Of a stretch of DNA of 46,652 bases, positions 1-8,297 are shown piece after piece. Every line of letters begins with the position of its first letter. Position 1 is the stretch's first letter. The notes under the pieces were generated by a model that was not told the origin of the DNA, ran no database searches, and was given only the letters and a program-made list of their open reading frames with translations. Origin of the DNA: Candidatus Sulfopaludibacter sp. SbA3 (lineage in GTDB: Bacteria > Acidobacteriota > Terriglobia > Bryobacterales > Bryobacteraceae); NCBI GenBank assembly GCA_945860645.1, contig CAMATG010000004.1, positions 1 to 46,652 of the forward strand, given 5' to 3'. The position numbers were made by a program, and so were the translations under genes.

Positions 1-141
1 TTGCTGTTTGCGGGGGGCGACCGGGCGGGGGCGGAGCGGGCGGTGCGGGAGTGTGTGGATTTGCGGGTGCGGTTATTGGGGGATGGGCATGTGAGCGTGG
101 GGAAGGCGAGGGCGGTGTTGGCGGGGTTGGCGGTCAGGTAA
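1..141 (+). CDS. C-terminal end of a TPR protein (5' truncated)
   Basis: The frame is open from the first base and ends at TAA 139-141, giving 46 residues. The run ECVDLRVRLLGDGHVSVGKA resembles the second helix and turn of the TPR_10/TPR_12 type (LRxRLLGxxHPxVAxA) found in kinesin-light-chain-like repeats. In Acidobacteriota such repeats often form the C-terminus of Ser/Thr kinases or of large TPR regulators, but nothing upstream is visible to decide this. Plus-strand bases here are extremely G-rich, as in the genes that follow. The repeat assignment is inference from about 25 residues. Confidence 0.4.
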   Translation: MLFAGGDRAGAERAVRECVDLRVRLLGDGHVSVGKARAVLAGLAVR

Positions 142-149
142 TTCCTAAA

Positions 150-1121
150 TTACGGGATTTTCCGGTAGCACGGCTCCAGGGGAAATCTGGGGGTGGTGAG
201 GAAGTCGGCGACGCGTTCGAAGGGATCGAAACCGCCGTATTCCTGCGCGATGGGGGCGCGGAGGTTGGAGTTGGCGTTGACGTCGTAGAAGATCAGGCGG
301 CCGTCGGCGGCTTCCAGATATTCGATGCCACCGACGTCGAGCCGGCCGGCGTCGACGATTTGTTTGCCGTATGCGACAGCCTGGGCGGGGACTTCGGAGT
401 AGGCGTAGAACTCGACCGGCTTGGCTGGCTTGGCGGCGGGAATTTCGCAGTGGCCTTCGCCATCGATGGGGTTGCAGACCTCCGACGGGCAGAGGTTGAA
501 GGCGCCGTGGGAGACGACGCGCATGGCGTAGAGGAGCTGGCCGCCGAGGAACTCCATGCGGACGATGCCTTTGGCGGGGTCGACGGGGAAGTATTCCTGG
601 AGGAGGAGGAGGTTATCGGGGAGCCAGAGATCGGGGTTGTCACGGAGGAGACGGCGGGCTTCGTCGGCGTTATTGAGGAGATACATGCGGGCGCCGCTAC
701 CGCCCTGTTCGGGCTTGATGAGGGCGGGCCACTGGTCGCCCCATTGTTCGAGGGCGGCTTCGATGTCGTTGAAGGCGAGTGTGCGGGGGTGGGGGACGCC
801 CAGCTTGTGCTTCAACGCGGCCTGGGCGGACTTGCTCAATTCCAGGGCGAAGGGGACGGAGCCGTTGAGGACGCGGGCGCCGCCCAACTCCAGGGTTCGC
901 ATGTAGGAGAGGCAGAGCGGCACGGCGCGGGTGTTGCCGCGGACGTAGGCGCTGGGGCTGGCCTGGTTGAAATAGAGCGGGGCTTCGGGGGTGCTGTCCG
1001 GATTGAAGGCGGCGCGTTTCAGATCGAATTTGGCGTAGTTGACGCCGCGGCGATCGAGAACGGAGAAGAGCGGCTTTTGCCACTCGGGGTGCTCATAGAG
1101 AACAACGAGGTCGTGACCCAT
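150..1121 (-). CDS. ATP-grasp domain protein, RimK-like
   Basis: This 323-residue cytoplasmic protein has an ATP-grasp fold. The central part has the lysine-containing nucleotide-binding strand and glycine loop (ALIKPEQGGSGARM, about residues 134-147), then LLLLQEYF, and near the C-terminus the acidic metal-binding stretch GGIEYLEAADGRLIFYDVNANSNL. The length and the closing D-x-N-x-N motif match RimK-type ligases, which join a carboxylate to an amine using ATP; the substrate cannot be told. The ATG has a GGAG six bases upstream. It follows the pectinacetylesterase-like gene after 15 bases on the same strand, so the two are probably cotranscribed, which does not reveal a shared function. Confidence 0.8.
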   Translation of the reverse strand: MGHDLVVLYEHPEWQKPLFSVLDRRGVNYAKFDLKRAAFNPDSTPEAPLYFNQASPSAYVRGNTRAVPLCLSYMRTLELGGARVLNGSVPFALELSKSAQAALKHKLGVPHPRTLAFNDIEAALEQWGDQWPALIKPEQGGSGARMYLLNNADEARRLLRDNPDLWLPDNLLLLQEYFPVDPAKGIVRMEFLGGQLLYAMRVVSHGAFNLCPSEVCNPIDGEGHCEIPAAKPAKPVEFYAYSEVPAQAVAYGKQIVDAGRLDVGGIEYLEAADGRLIFYDVNANSNLRAPIAQEYGGFDPFERVADFLTTPRFPLEPCYRKIP

Positions 1122-1136
1122 TGTTCTCCACTATAG

Positions 1137-3173
1137 CTAGGGTTGGCGGAAAGTGACGGTGGTGAAATTGGAAATTTCTTCGCCCTGGCGGATGACGATC
1201 TCCTTGGTGCCGTAGCCGATGCGGAGGGGGAGGGGGCCCAAGTTGATCTGATCGAGGCCCTGATACTGGCCTTGCGCGACCGGGCCGGCGACGGGCACGG
1301 CGACATCGCCGACGGTGGCGGTGGCCGGGCCGCCGCGGAGGCCGGTGCCGTAGAGGATGAGGTAGACCTGATCGGTGGGGGCGACCGGGATGGGGGCGGC
1401 GGTGTTGGTGGTGGCATCGAAGAGAAGTCCTTCGGTACGGGCGCCGGTCCGGGAGATTTTCAGGTACGTAGCGGCGGCGACGCCTTTGCCGGTTTGATTG
1501 GCGCTGTAGATGGCCGGGGCGGTGGCAGCGATTTCCACGGTGGATTTCTGGCTGCCGATGTTAATTTGGGCCGTGCCGGTAGCGGTACCGGTGGGGATGA
1601 GGAAGCTCAACTGGGTGGGGGAGACGTAATAGAGAGGAGCGGGGCGGGTGACGTTTTTGGCATCGGTCACGCTGACCTGGAGGCCGCCGAGGGTGGTGGG
1701 CCAGGGGGTGGTGGTGGCGACGGCGGTGACGGTGGCGAGGTTGGCGCCGAAGGTGGCGACGATGGATTCGGGCGCGACGGGGCCGCCGATGGCGTAGCTG
1801 GCGCTGGAGAGGGTGACGACGCTGGGCAATGTTGTGGCGCGGTTGTTGCAGGCGGCGTCCCGGGCGGGGATGGCGGGTTCGAGTGGCGGCTTGGGGGCGA
1901 TGACGGTGGAGGGAGTGGCGCCGGTGAGCCAGTTCCAGAGCAGTTCGTAGTAGCTGTAGGCGGGGGCGTTGGGGCCGGTGCGGTACCACTTGGCGAAGAA
2001 GCGATCGTCGTCGCCCCAGGTGACGTGGATGCCGCAGTTCCGGCCGGCGACGCCGGGGACGGTGGAGATATTGGCGCGGTCGATGGCGGTATTGCGGATG
2101 TTGGGGAGGAGGTTCAACTGATCGGCGAGGAGCTCGCCGAATTGGGCGTCGGTGGCAATGGAGCCGCCCTCCTGATAGCCGTTGATGAGGAGCTGGTCCT
2201 GGATATCCATGGCCTGGAAGAAGGGCGTGGTGATGTGGTTGAGCGTGAGGTAGCCGGCCTCGGCGCAGAGGTAGGCGGCGGTGGGGTGGGCGGCGAGGCA
2301 GGAGTCATCGAGCTGGGCATTGCGGAGGCCGACGTGGACTTCGTTGTACTTTTCGGTTTTGGAGGCGTAGACGGGGTCGCGAGGGTCGCCGGCTGGGAAA
2401 CCTTGCTTGCCGTTGAGATCGGGATCGAAGGTGGCTTCGAAGTTGGCACGGACGCGGACGTTGGGGTTGGCGGCGCGGAGGCGGGCGGCGAGGCGGTCGG
2501 AGTGGGCACGGGCGCCGTTGGCGCCGGCGGAGTCGCCGCTCAAGAGGACGTCGGTGGCGTCGGTGAGTTTGGGGAGGCCGGTGACGCCGCGTTCGAGGGT
2601 GTCGAAGATGGCGCTGACGATGTTGGCGCCTTGGAAGTGAAGGGAGTAGGCTTTGGCGGGGTCGGTTTCGGAGCGGAGGACAACGTTGGACTTGCGGCCC
2701 TGCCACTGGTCGGAGCTGCAGTATTTCAGCAGGACGAGATTGCGGTCGGCGATGCGGTTGGCGCCGTTGCGGTTGAAGAGGCCGCCGGTGTTGCGGAAGT
2801 CGGCTTCGAAATTGGTGGTCATGAGGGTGCCTTCCCACTGGCCGATGCCGCACCAGCGGGTGGCGCATTCTTCGTAATCCTTGCAACTGCTGCCGCCGAG
2901 GAAGTGGATGAGCCAGCGGTTGGCGGAGGGGCCGTCGGGTTCGGTGGCGCCGGGGCGGGCGGGGCGGACGAAGATGACGGCGGGGGTGCCATCGTTGCAG
3001 ACGGCGTTGGGGGAGTTGATGGTGATTTTGCGGAGGTCGCCGGTGGTGAGGTTTTTGACGGCGTAGGGCTGGCGGCCGTCGGGAGTTTGGGGGCAGGAGA
3101 TGGCTTCTTTGATGGTGGGGACGCTTTGGGCGAAGGCGGAGAGGGCGCAGAGGGCGAACAGGGTGGGCTTCAT
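1137..3173 (-). CDS. Secreted pectinacetylesterase-family hydrolase with Solibacter C-terminal domain
   Basis: The chosen start (MKPTLFALCALSAFAQ) gives 678 residues with a typical signal peptide; the frame stays open further upstream but lacks this feature. Residues of about 25-440 resemble the pectinacetylesterase/Notum family: RWLIHFLGGSSCKDYEECATRW is the oxyanion strand and cysteine pattern, and LLSGDSAGANGA carries the likely nucleophile Ser215. A late GIHVTWGDDDRFF could hold the catalytic histidine. Residues of about 448-678 form the TIGR03437 domain (SYAIGGPVAPESIVATFG, then YLILYGTGLRGG and GLDQINLGPLP). The family removes ester-linked acetyl or acyl groups from polysaccharide or protein; the real substrate is unknown. 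It probably forms a unit with the downstream ATP-grasp gene. Confidence 0.85.
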   Translation of the reverse strand: MKPTLFALCALSAFAQSVPTIKEAISCPQTPDGRQPYAVKNLTTGDLRKITINSPNAVCNDGTPAVIFVRPARPGATEPDGPSANRWLIHFLGGSSCKDYEECATRWCGIGQWEGTLMTTNFEADFRNTGGLFNRNGANRIADRNLVLLKYCSSDQWQGRKSNVVLRSETDPAKAYSLHFQGANIVSAIFDTLERGVTGLPKLTDATDVLLSGDSAGANGARAHSDRLAARLRAANPNVRVRANFEATFDPDLNGKQGFPAGDPRDPVYASKTEKYNEVHVGLRNAQLDDSCLAAHPTAAYLCAEAGYLTLNHITTPFFQAMDIQDQLLINGYQEGGSIATDAQFGELLADQLNLLPNIRNTAIDRANISTVPGVAGRNCGIHVTWGDDDRFFAKWYRTGPNAPAYSYYELLWNWLTGATPSTVIAPKPPLEPAIPARDAACNNRATTLPSVVTLSSASYAIGGPVAPESIVATFGANLATVTAVATTTPWPTTLGGLQVSVTDAKNVTRPAPLYYVSPTQLSFLIPTGTATGTAQINIGSQKSTVEIAATAPAIYSANQTGKGVAAATYLKISRTGARTEGLLFDATTNTAAPIPVAPTDQVYLILYGTGLRGGPATATVGDVAVPVAGPVAQGQYQGLDQINLGPLPLRIGYGTKEIVIRQGEEISNFTTVTFRQP

Positions 3174-3216
3174 GGCGGTATAGTTGGTATTCGCAAAAAT
3201 GAGGTTTCCAGGATCA

Positions 3217-4953
3217 ATGACGCGGCGGAGTTTTTTGATGAGCGGGTTCGCGCTGCGACCGGACGGGGCGCGGATTGCGTTTACCGTTCGGGAGGGCGTG
3301 GGGCCGAACCTGGTGTTGATTCCGGGGAGTTGGGGGACGCGGGCGGTTTTCGACCGGTTTGTGGCGGCGCTGCCGGGGGATTTGCGGGTGGTGATTGTGG
3401 AGCTGCGCGGGCATGGCGAGAGCCGGCCGGCTGCGGCGGCGCCGGCGATGGAGAGCCTGGCGGAGGATGTGCTGGCGGCGGTGGACAAGGCCGTGCCGCG
3501 GGGGGCGCGGTTCTACGTGGGCGGGCATTCGATTGGCGGGATGCTGACGATTGAGATTGCCGGGCGGCGGCCGGGGCAGGTGGCTGGGGCGATTGCGATG
3601 GAGGGGTGGACGCACTATTCGGTGCAGGCGGCGGCGTTTCCGCCGGGGCGGCCTTCGCCGCGGCGGGCGACGGTGGCAATGACGGAGGCGGAGCGGGCGG
3701 CGTTCGGGACCGTTTGGCGGAAGTGGGATGGTTGGGGCATTTTAGAGCGGACGCCCGTGCCGGTGTTGGAAGTGTGGGGGGACCGGGGGCGGGAGCGGCC
3801 GTCGCGGGCTGTACTGCGGATTCCGGAGCGGGAATCGATTGAGTTGGAATGGATGGCGGGGGCGTCGCATTCGCTGTTGGAGGAGTGCCCGGAGGAGGTG
3901 GCGCGGGCAACGGCGGGGTTCGTGGGGCGGATGGAGGAGCGGCATATGTTTGCGGTGACCGGGGTGGGCCGGCTGCCGGTGGAGGCGTTTTCGATTTTTC
4001 GGGCGCGGGAGGGGGTGGCGGGGTTCAACATGCACCCGTATGTGACGTTTTTTGGCGGGAAGTTCTGGGCGATTTGGAGTTCAAACCGGGTGCGGGATTT
4101 GCAGTCGGGGCAGTATGTTCGCTATGCGACGAGTGGGGACGGGGTGCATTGGTCCGAGGCTGGGGTGGTGACGCCGAGCGAGGAGGCGGGGAATTTCCGG
4201 TATTTTGCGCGGGGGTTGTGGGTGCGGGATGGGGAGTTGTGGGCGCTGGCGGCGCGGGATGAGGCGGTACGGCCGTTGTTCGGACCGGGGCTGGAGTTGC
4301 GGGGGTACAAGTGGGCCGGGGGGCGGTGGGAGGAGCCGGTGTTGATTGCCCGGGACGCGATTAACAACTTTGCGCCGGAGCGGTTGGCGAGCGGGGAGTG
4401 GATGATGTCGCGGCGGGATCACAAGATGCGGATCTCGATGTTGGTTGGGGATTTAGGGAAGTGGCGGGCGGTTCCGGTGGGGGGATCGGGGTTGGATGAG
4501 CCGATTTGGTACGCGTTGCCGGACGGGGTTTTGACAGCTGTTTTCCGGGATGGGAACCGGTCGCGGCGGCTGTTCCGGGCGTTCAGCCGGGATGGCGGGA
4601 GGATGTGGACGACACCGGTGCGGACCGATTTTCCGGACGCGATGGCCAAGTGCAACGTGTTGCGTTTGCGGAGCGGGTTGTACGTGATGGCGTCGAACCC
4701 GAACCCATCGGGGGTGCGGATTCCGTTGAGTTTGTCGGTGTCGCGGGATGGGCGGATTTTCACGGGGCAGGCGGTTCTGCGGGACGCGCCGACAGTGTAT
4801 CGGTATGGGGGGAAGGACCCTGGGTATGCCGGGTATCACTATCCGCAGTTGCTGGAGCACAGTGGGTATTTGTATGTGATCCATGCGGAAAACATGGAGG
4901 ATATTGTGTTGTTGCGGGTGCCGCTGGGGGCGGTGGAGCGGTTAGCGCGGTAG
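3217..4953 (+). CDS. Alpha/beta-hydrolase fused to a sialidase-like beta-propeller
   Basis: The start MTRRSFLMSGF (578 residues) has a twin-arginine-like beginning but only a short hydrophobic stretch, so export is uncertain; an in-frame ATG at 3199 is an alternative. Residues of about 15-240 are an alpha/beta-hydrolase: VELRGHGES, the nucleophile elbow GGHSIGG with Ser105, VLEVWGDRG, and GASHSLLEE with the likely catalytic histidine. Residues of about 245-575 read as a BNR/sialidase-like propeller with three Asp-box-like strings (TSGDGVHWS, FSRDGGRMWT, VSRDGRIF). The gene diverges from the pectinacetylesterase-like gene with 43 bases between the starts. A two-step hydrolase on a decorated glycan is possible, but nothing proves it. 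Confidence 0.78.
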   Translation: MTRRSFLMSGFALRPDGARIAFTVREGVGPNLVLIPGSWGTRAVFDRFVAALPGDLRVVIVELRGHGESRPAAAAPAMESLAEDVLAAVDKAVPRGARFYVGGHSIGGMLTIEIAGRRPGQVAGAIAMEGWTHYSVQAAAFPPGRPSPRRATVAMTEAERAAFGTVWRKWDGWGILERTPVPVLEVWGDRGRERPSRAVLRIPERESIELEWMAGASHSLLEECPEEVARATAGFVGRMEERHMFAVTGVGRLPVEAFSIFRAREGVAGFNMHPYVTFFGGKFWAIWSSNRVRDLQSGQYVRYATSGDGVHWSEAGVVTPSEEAGNFRYFARGLWVRDGELWALAARDEAVRPLFGPGLELRGYKWAGGRWEEPVLIARDAINNFAPERLASGEWMMSRRDHKMRISMLVGDLGKWRAVPVGGSGLDEPIWYALPDGVLTAVFRDGNRSRRLFRAFSRDGGRMWTTPVRTDFPDAMAKCNVLRLRSGLYVMASNPNPSGVRIPLSLSVSRDGRIFTGQAVLRDAPTVYRYGGKDPGYAGYHYPQLLEHSGYLYVIHAENMEDIVLLRVPLGAVERLAR

Positions 4954-4965
4954 TACGTATTACGG

Positions 4966-4988
4966 AAAAAAATGAGGTGACTGACACC
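4966..4988 (-). terminator. Weak intrinsic terminator after the nitrilase-fold gene
   Basis: On the minus strand a short hairpin (GGTG, five-base loop, CACC) is followed by TCA and seven T residues. It lies 16 bases past the stop of the nitrilase-fold gene, in the 50-base space between convergent genes. The stem is short, so its efficiency is doubtful. Confidence 0.4.
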
Positions 4989-5003
4989 ACAATATTGCGT
5001 TTG

Positions 5004-5870
5004 TTAGCGGGCTAAGGGGCCGTAGAGCTCCGGGCGGCGGAAGCGGAAGAGGTATTCGGGCTCGGAACGGGCGGCGCGGAGATCGTCGCCGTTGAGTTCG
5101 TGGATGAGCAGGTCGCCGTCGGCCTGTTCGGCCAGGATTTCGCCGCGGGGGCCGATGATGAGGGCGCCGCCGGGGAAGGTCTGTTCGACACCGGCCGCTT
5201 TGACATGGCCGAGGTAGTTGCAGGCGACGCCGAAGACGCCGTTTTCCTGGCAGCGGGCGCGGAGGGCGGGGCCGGCCCAGGCGGCCCAGCCGGCGCGGGT
5301 GACCGGCGGCGGGTCCGCGGCGAAGGGGAATAGGACGATTTCGACGTTTTCGACGGCGAGCAGGCGGGTGGATTCCGGGAGGAGCGCGTCGAAACAGATG
5401 TTGGCACCGAGGCGGCCGAGGGGCGTTTGGACGACGGTGGGGCCGGGGCCGCCATTGTAGAACGGCATTTCGAACATCGGCACGTGCATCTTGCGCCAGG
5501 CGCCGAGGAGACCTTGGGGGCCGACCAGGATTTGGGTGTTGTAGAGCAGGTTGCCGGCATCTTCGAGGACCCCGGCGGAGATGTAGAGGCCGATCTGCTG
5601 GGCCATCATGGTGAGGGTTTTGACGGCCGAGCCGTCGAGCCGTTCGGCCGTTTGGCGGGCGAGGGCGAGGGCTTCACGGAGCCAGGCGGCGTGGTTGCCC
5701 TCCGGGTGGTTGGGCAGGAAGCCGGTGAGGGAAAGTTCCGGGAGTAAAAGCAGTTTGGCGTGGGCGTTGGCGGCGCGGTTGGCCAGGTGGAAGATCTTTT
5801 CGATGTTCTGGGAGGTGGCGCCGGGCTGGCTATCGACATTACCGGCGGCGAGGGTTAAACGGTCGAGCAC
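5004..5870 (-). CDS. Carbon-nitrogen hydrolase (nitrilase superfamily)
   Basis: The protein has 288 residues from a GTG start with GGGGAC upstream. The nitrilase catalytic triad is intact: Glu45 in LLPELSLTGF, Lys127 in WRKMHVP and Cys159 in GANICFDALLPE. The enzymes are cytoplasmic and hydrolyse amides or nitriles, or transfer acyl groups. There is no membrane domain, so it is not apolipoprotein N-acyltransferase. It is the last gene of a minus-strand series after the polysaccharide deacetylase, 49 bases apart, and a weak terminator follows. Substrate unknown; omega-amidase, carbamoylase and amidase branches all remain possible. Confidence 0.85.
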   Translation of the reverse strand: MLDRLTLAAGNVDSQPGATSQNIEKIFHLANRAANAHAKLLLLPELSLTGFLPNHPEGNHAAWLREALALARQTAERLDGSAVKTLTMMAQQIGLYISAGVLEDAGNLLYNTQILVGPQGLLGAWRKMHVPMFEMPFYNGGPGPTVVQTPLGRLGANICFDALLPESTRLLAVENVEIVLFPFAADPPPVTRAGWAAWAGPALRARCQENGVFGVACNYLGHVKAAGVEQTFPGGALIIGPRGEILAEQADGDLLIHELNGDDLRAARSEPEYLFRFRRPELYGPLAR

Positions 5871-5919
5871 GTGGGAAGTCCCCTTCTGCGGCCAGCATAG
5901 CGCGGCCGGGGAGAGAACG

Positions 5920-6870
5920 CTATCCTCGAACGGTTTGGCGGGCGGCGACGGCGGCGGGGACAGTCATTTCCGCACGCGCCAACTCCGCCATGCGGCCCAT
6001 GGTGACCCAGTCGCGATTGGCTTCGGCGATGACGGCGAGGCTTTTGCGGAGGTATTCCGTCTTCTCTTCACGGTTGCCGCCGGCCCGCTCCAGGTGCATC
6101 TTTTCGGTGCCGTCGAAGTCCTCATCGCAGGTGAGGTCCGCCGGATGAACGACGTAATAGAAGAACCGGCGCGCCTGCACGGCGGCGCGGAGCAGGGCGT
6201 AGTGGCGCTCCCAACCGAGGAGAAAACCGGTGGTGTGCCAGACGGCGAAACCGAAAGGCCCGGGCGCGGTAGGCACGGGAAGGACCGTAACCCCTTGGCT
6301 GACGTACGGTTCGCGGGAGCCGGTGAGCGGCTGCAGCCAGTCCCGCCGGTTCAGCACGCGGCGGAGTTTTTCCGAATGACCAAGGTGGTTGAGCGCGTTC
6401 TTGACGACGAACGGATAGTAGAGCAGGGAGGGGAAGAGGCTCATGTCGTAGCGATAGCCGAGCTCACCGAGCAGCCGCATGAGCCGCTCGGAATAGCACC
6501 AGGCGGGCGAGACAAAGCCGCGAGGGGTGACGCCGACGGCATCTACGAGCCGTTCGTGCGTGCGAACGATTTCATCGCGCATCTCGGCAATGGGCAATGC
6601 GCCCAGATCCGTGTAGTGGTTCCAGGTATGGTTGCCGATCTCGTGACCATCGCGGGCCAGGGCGGCCAGCCGGTCGCAGGCGTGCGTGTCTTCGAGGTCC
6701 CGGCCGATGGCGTACATCGAGTATTTGAACCGGAACTCCCGGCCCAGTTCGACAAACCGATCCATCACCTGACGGTAAGTAGGGTCGACATAGTTCGCCG
6801 GATAGCCGGCGGCCTGCGCCATTGAGTCTAAATGCAGCGCGACGGCTGCATAGCCAGTTGTTACAACCAC
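5920..6870 (-). CDS. Polysaccharide deacetylase (NodB-homology, CE4-like)
   Basis: The protein has 316 residues from a GTG start without a strong ribosome-binding site, so the exact start is uncertain. The metal-binding motif is clear in DGHEIGNHTWNH (His-x3-His pattern), preceded by a candidate catalytic aspartate in VALHLDS and followed by TPRGFVSPAW. CE4 enzymes remove N-acetyl or O-acetyl groups from glycans; the absence of a signal peptide fits the subgroup acting on cytoplasmic lipid-linked or nucleotide-linked sugars. It lies 31 bases after an FAD oxidoreductase gene and downstream of a GT2 glycosyltransferase, which supports a role in a glycan or glycolipid pathway. Confidence 0.8.
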   Translation of the reverse strand: MVVTTGYAAVALHLDSMAQAAGYPANYVDPTYRQVMDRFVELGREFRFKYSMYAIGRDLEDTHACDRLAALARDGHEIGNHTWNHYTDLGALPIAEMRDEIVRTHERLVDAVGVTPRGFVSPAWCYSERLMRLLGELGYRYDMSLFPSLLYYPFVVKNALNHLGHSEKLRRVLNRRDWLQPLTGSREPYVSQGVTVLPVPTAPGPFGFAVWHTTGFLLGWERHYALLRAAVQARRFFYYVVHPADLTCDEDFDGTEKMHLERAGGNREEKTEYLRKSLAVIAEANRDWVTMGRMAELARAEMTVPAAVAARQTVRG

Positions 6871-6901
6871 AAGGACTTATCGTCCGATTGATGAAATCTC
6901 T

Positions 6902-8254
6902 TTAGGAGACCGCGACGAGTTCTTGCGCCGCTTCGGCCGATGCGCCCTTGACGTTATCCATGTCGAACTGCATGCGCGAAGCCACATCATTGGCGATACC
7001 CACCATGGTGTTCCAGGAGTTCACCTGCGGATAGCACTGGGCGGTGGTGGCCAAGTATAGAGGGCTATCGCCGCAGCGCATGCGCGGCTTGCTGTTCTGA
7101 TAGCCAAGCGGCCATACCGGTTCCACGTAGGGAGCGCGGAAGACTCGGATGTCTTCCACCCAATCCTGGTTGAACTTCGGGTTGAACGCCTTCATCGCCT
7201 TCAGCGCCTGGAACTTAATGTCGCCGTCGACGGTACTGTACATCTCGCTGTCTTTGCCGCAGTAGTTCAACAGGTAGACCAGATGACGCCCGCCGGTCTG
7301 GCTGGCGGGGACGACATGCGTCGTTTCCACCAGGCCCTGGAACGGGAAACCTTTCTGCACGATGGCATTCCAGTAGTTCGGCTGGAGACGCTTTTTCAGA
7401 ATGGCCACCGCGTTCACGACACCCTGATAGGGGAGTTTCTGCTGCGGGACCACCGATTCGAGCCGGCCGCGGCAGAGCTGGCGGAGAATCGGGAGCGGGA
7501 GGGTGGAAACCGCGGAATCGAACGTTTCCCAGCGGCCTTCGGCACTGATCTGGATGCCTTGCGGACAATCCTGCATGGCATAGACGGCGGTCCGGAGACG
7601 GATGACGCCGCCCAGGCGGCGGATTTCGGTGCGCAGGCGGTCCGCAATGCGGCGATAACCGCCATTGACGTACCCCTTCACTTCCTTGGTGGAACCTTTC
7701 TCACGGCGCAGGCGCGTCCAGAACCAGTAAGCGGGCACGCTATCGTACATATCGCCGAACTTGGCGCGGAGCAGGGGACGCCACAGCTGGGCGAACACTT
7801 CAGCGCCGAAGATACCTTCCAGCCATTCGGAGACGCTGATTTTGTCTAACCCCTTGGGATCATTGAGGAACTTGGCGATGTAGGCACCGCCGAGCGCGGT
7901 GCGGATGCGGCCCGTCAGGCTCAGCCCGCCGAAGCAAAGCAGGTCGAGCGGGGTGTTGAACGGGAACAGCTCATGCCCGTAGAGGAAACCCATCGTGGTC
8001 TCCTTCCAGGTAGCTTCCTCGGCCAGGCCGAGTTCCGCCAGCAGGCCCAGCAGATTTTCGTCGGTGTTGATCATCACGTGGTAGAACTGCTCCATCGTGT
8101 GGCCTTCGTGCTGGAAGGTACCGCCGAGCCCGCCGAGCTCGTCCGACGCTTCGAAGAGAGTGACCCGATTACCCTTCTGCAAGAGACGATAGGCGCTCAC
8201 CAGACCGGAAATCCCTCCGCCGAGTACTGCGACATTGCCTTTGGACGCGTTCAT
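6902..8254 (-). CDS. FAD-dependent amine-oxidase/protoporphyrinogen-oxidase-like protein
   Basis: This 450-residue protein starts at an ATG with GGGGAG six to seven bases upstream. The N-terminus has the dinucleotide-binding fold (VAVLGGGISGLVSAYRL, then VTLFEASDELGGLGGTF, which fits FAD binding). The rest resembles the NAD(P)/FAD oxidoreductases that accompany glycosyltransferases in surface-glycan loci. It is not HemY by context, because no haem genes lie nearby. It is the middle gene of the series GT2, FAD oxidoreductase, deacetylase, with gaps of 43 and 31 bases. A sugar-modifying or UDP-galactopyranose-mutase-like redox role is a guess. Confidence 0.78.
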   Translation of the reverse strand: MNASKGNVAVLGGGISGLVSAYRLLQKGNRVTLFEASDELGGLGGTFQHEGHTMEQFYHVMINTDENLLGLLAELGLAEEATWKETTMGFLYGHELFPFNTPLDLLCFGGLSLTGRIRTALGGAYIAKFLNDPKGLDKISVSEWLEGIFGAEVFAQLWRPLLRAKFGDMYDSVPAYWFWTRLRREKGSTKEVKGYVNGGYRRIADRLRTEIRRLGGVIRLRTAVYAMQDCPQGIQISAEGRWETFDSAVSTLPLPILRQLCRGRLESVVPQQKLPYQGVVNAVAILKKRLQPNYWNAIVQKGFPFQGLVETTHVVPASQTGGRHLVYLLNYCGKDSEMYSTVDGDIKFQALKAMKAFNPKFNQDWVEDIRVFRAPYVEPVWPLGYQNSKPRMRCGDSPLYLATTAQCYPQVNSWNTMVGIANDVASRMQFDMDNVKGASAEAAQELVAVS

Positions 8255-8297
8255 GATGTTCTCCCCTTCTCTTCGACCGGATTTGCCGTAGCCTGAA

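Noticed and set aside
1143-3554. Long plus-strand open frame of 803 codons opposite the esterase gene
   Set aside because: Its product is almost only Gly, Ala, Val, Asp and Glu. The minus strand has a signal peptide and two recognisable domains. High GC and G-rich bias keep the shadow frame open.
6902-8254. Protoporphyrinogen oxidase (HemY) of haem synthesis
   Set aside because: The fold is shared, but neighbours are glycan enzymes and no haem gene is present, so only the broader family is claimed.
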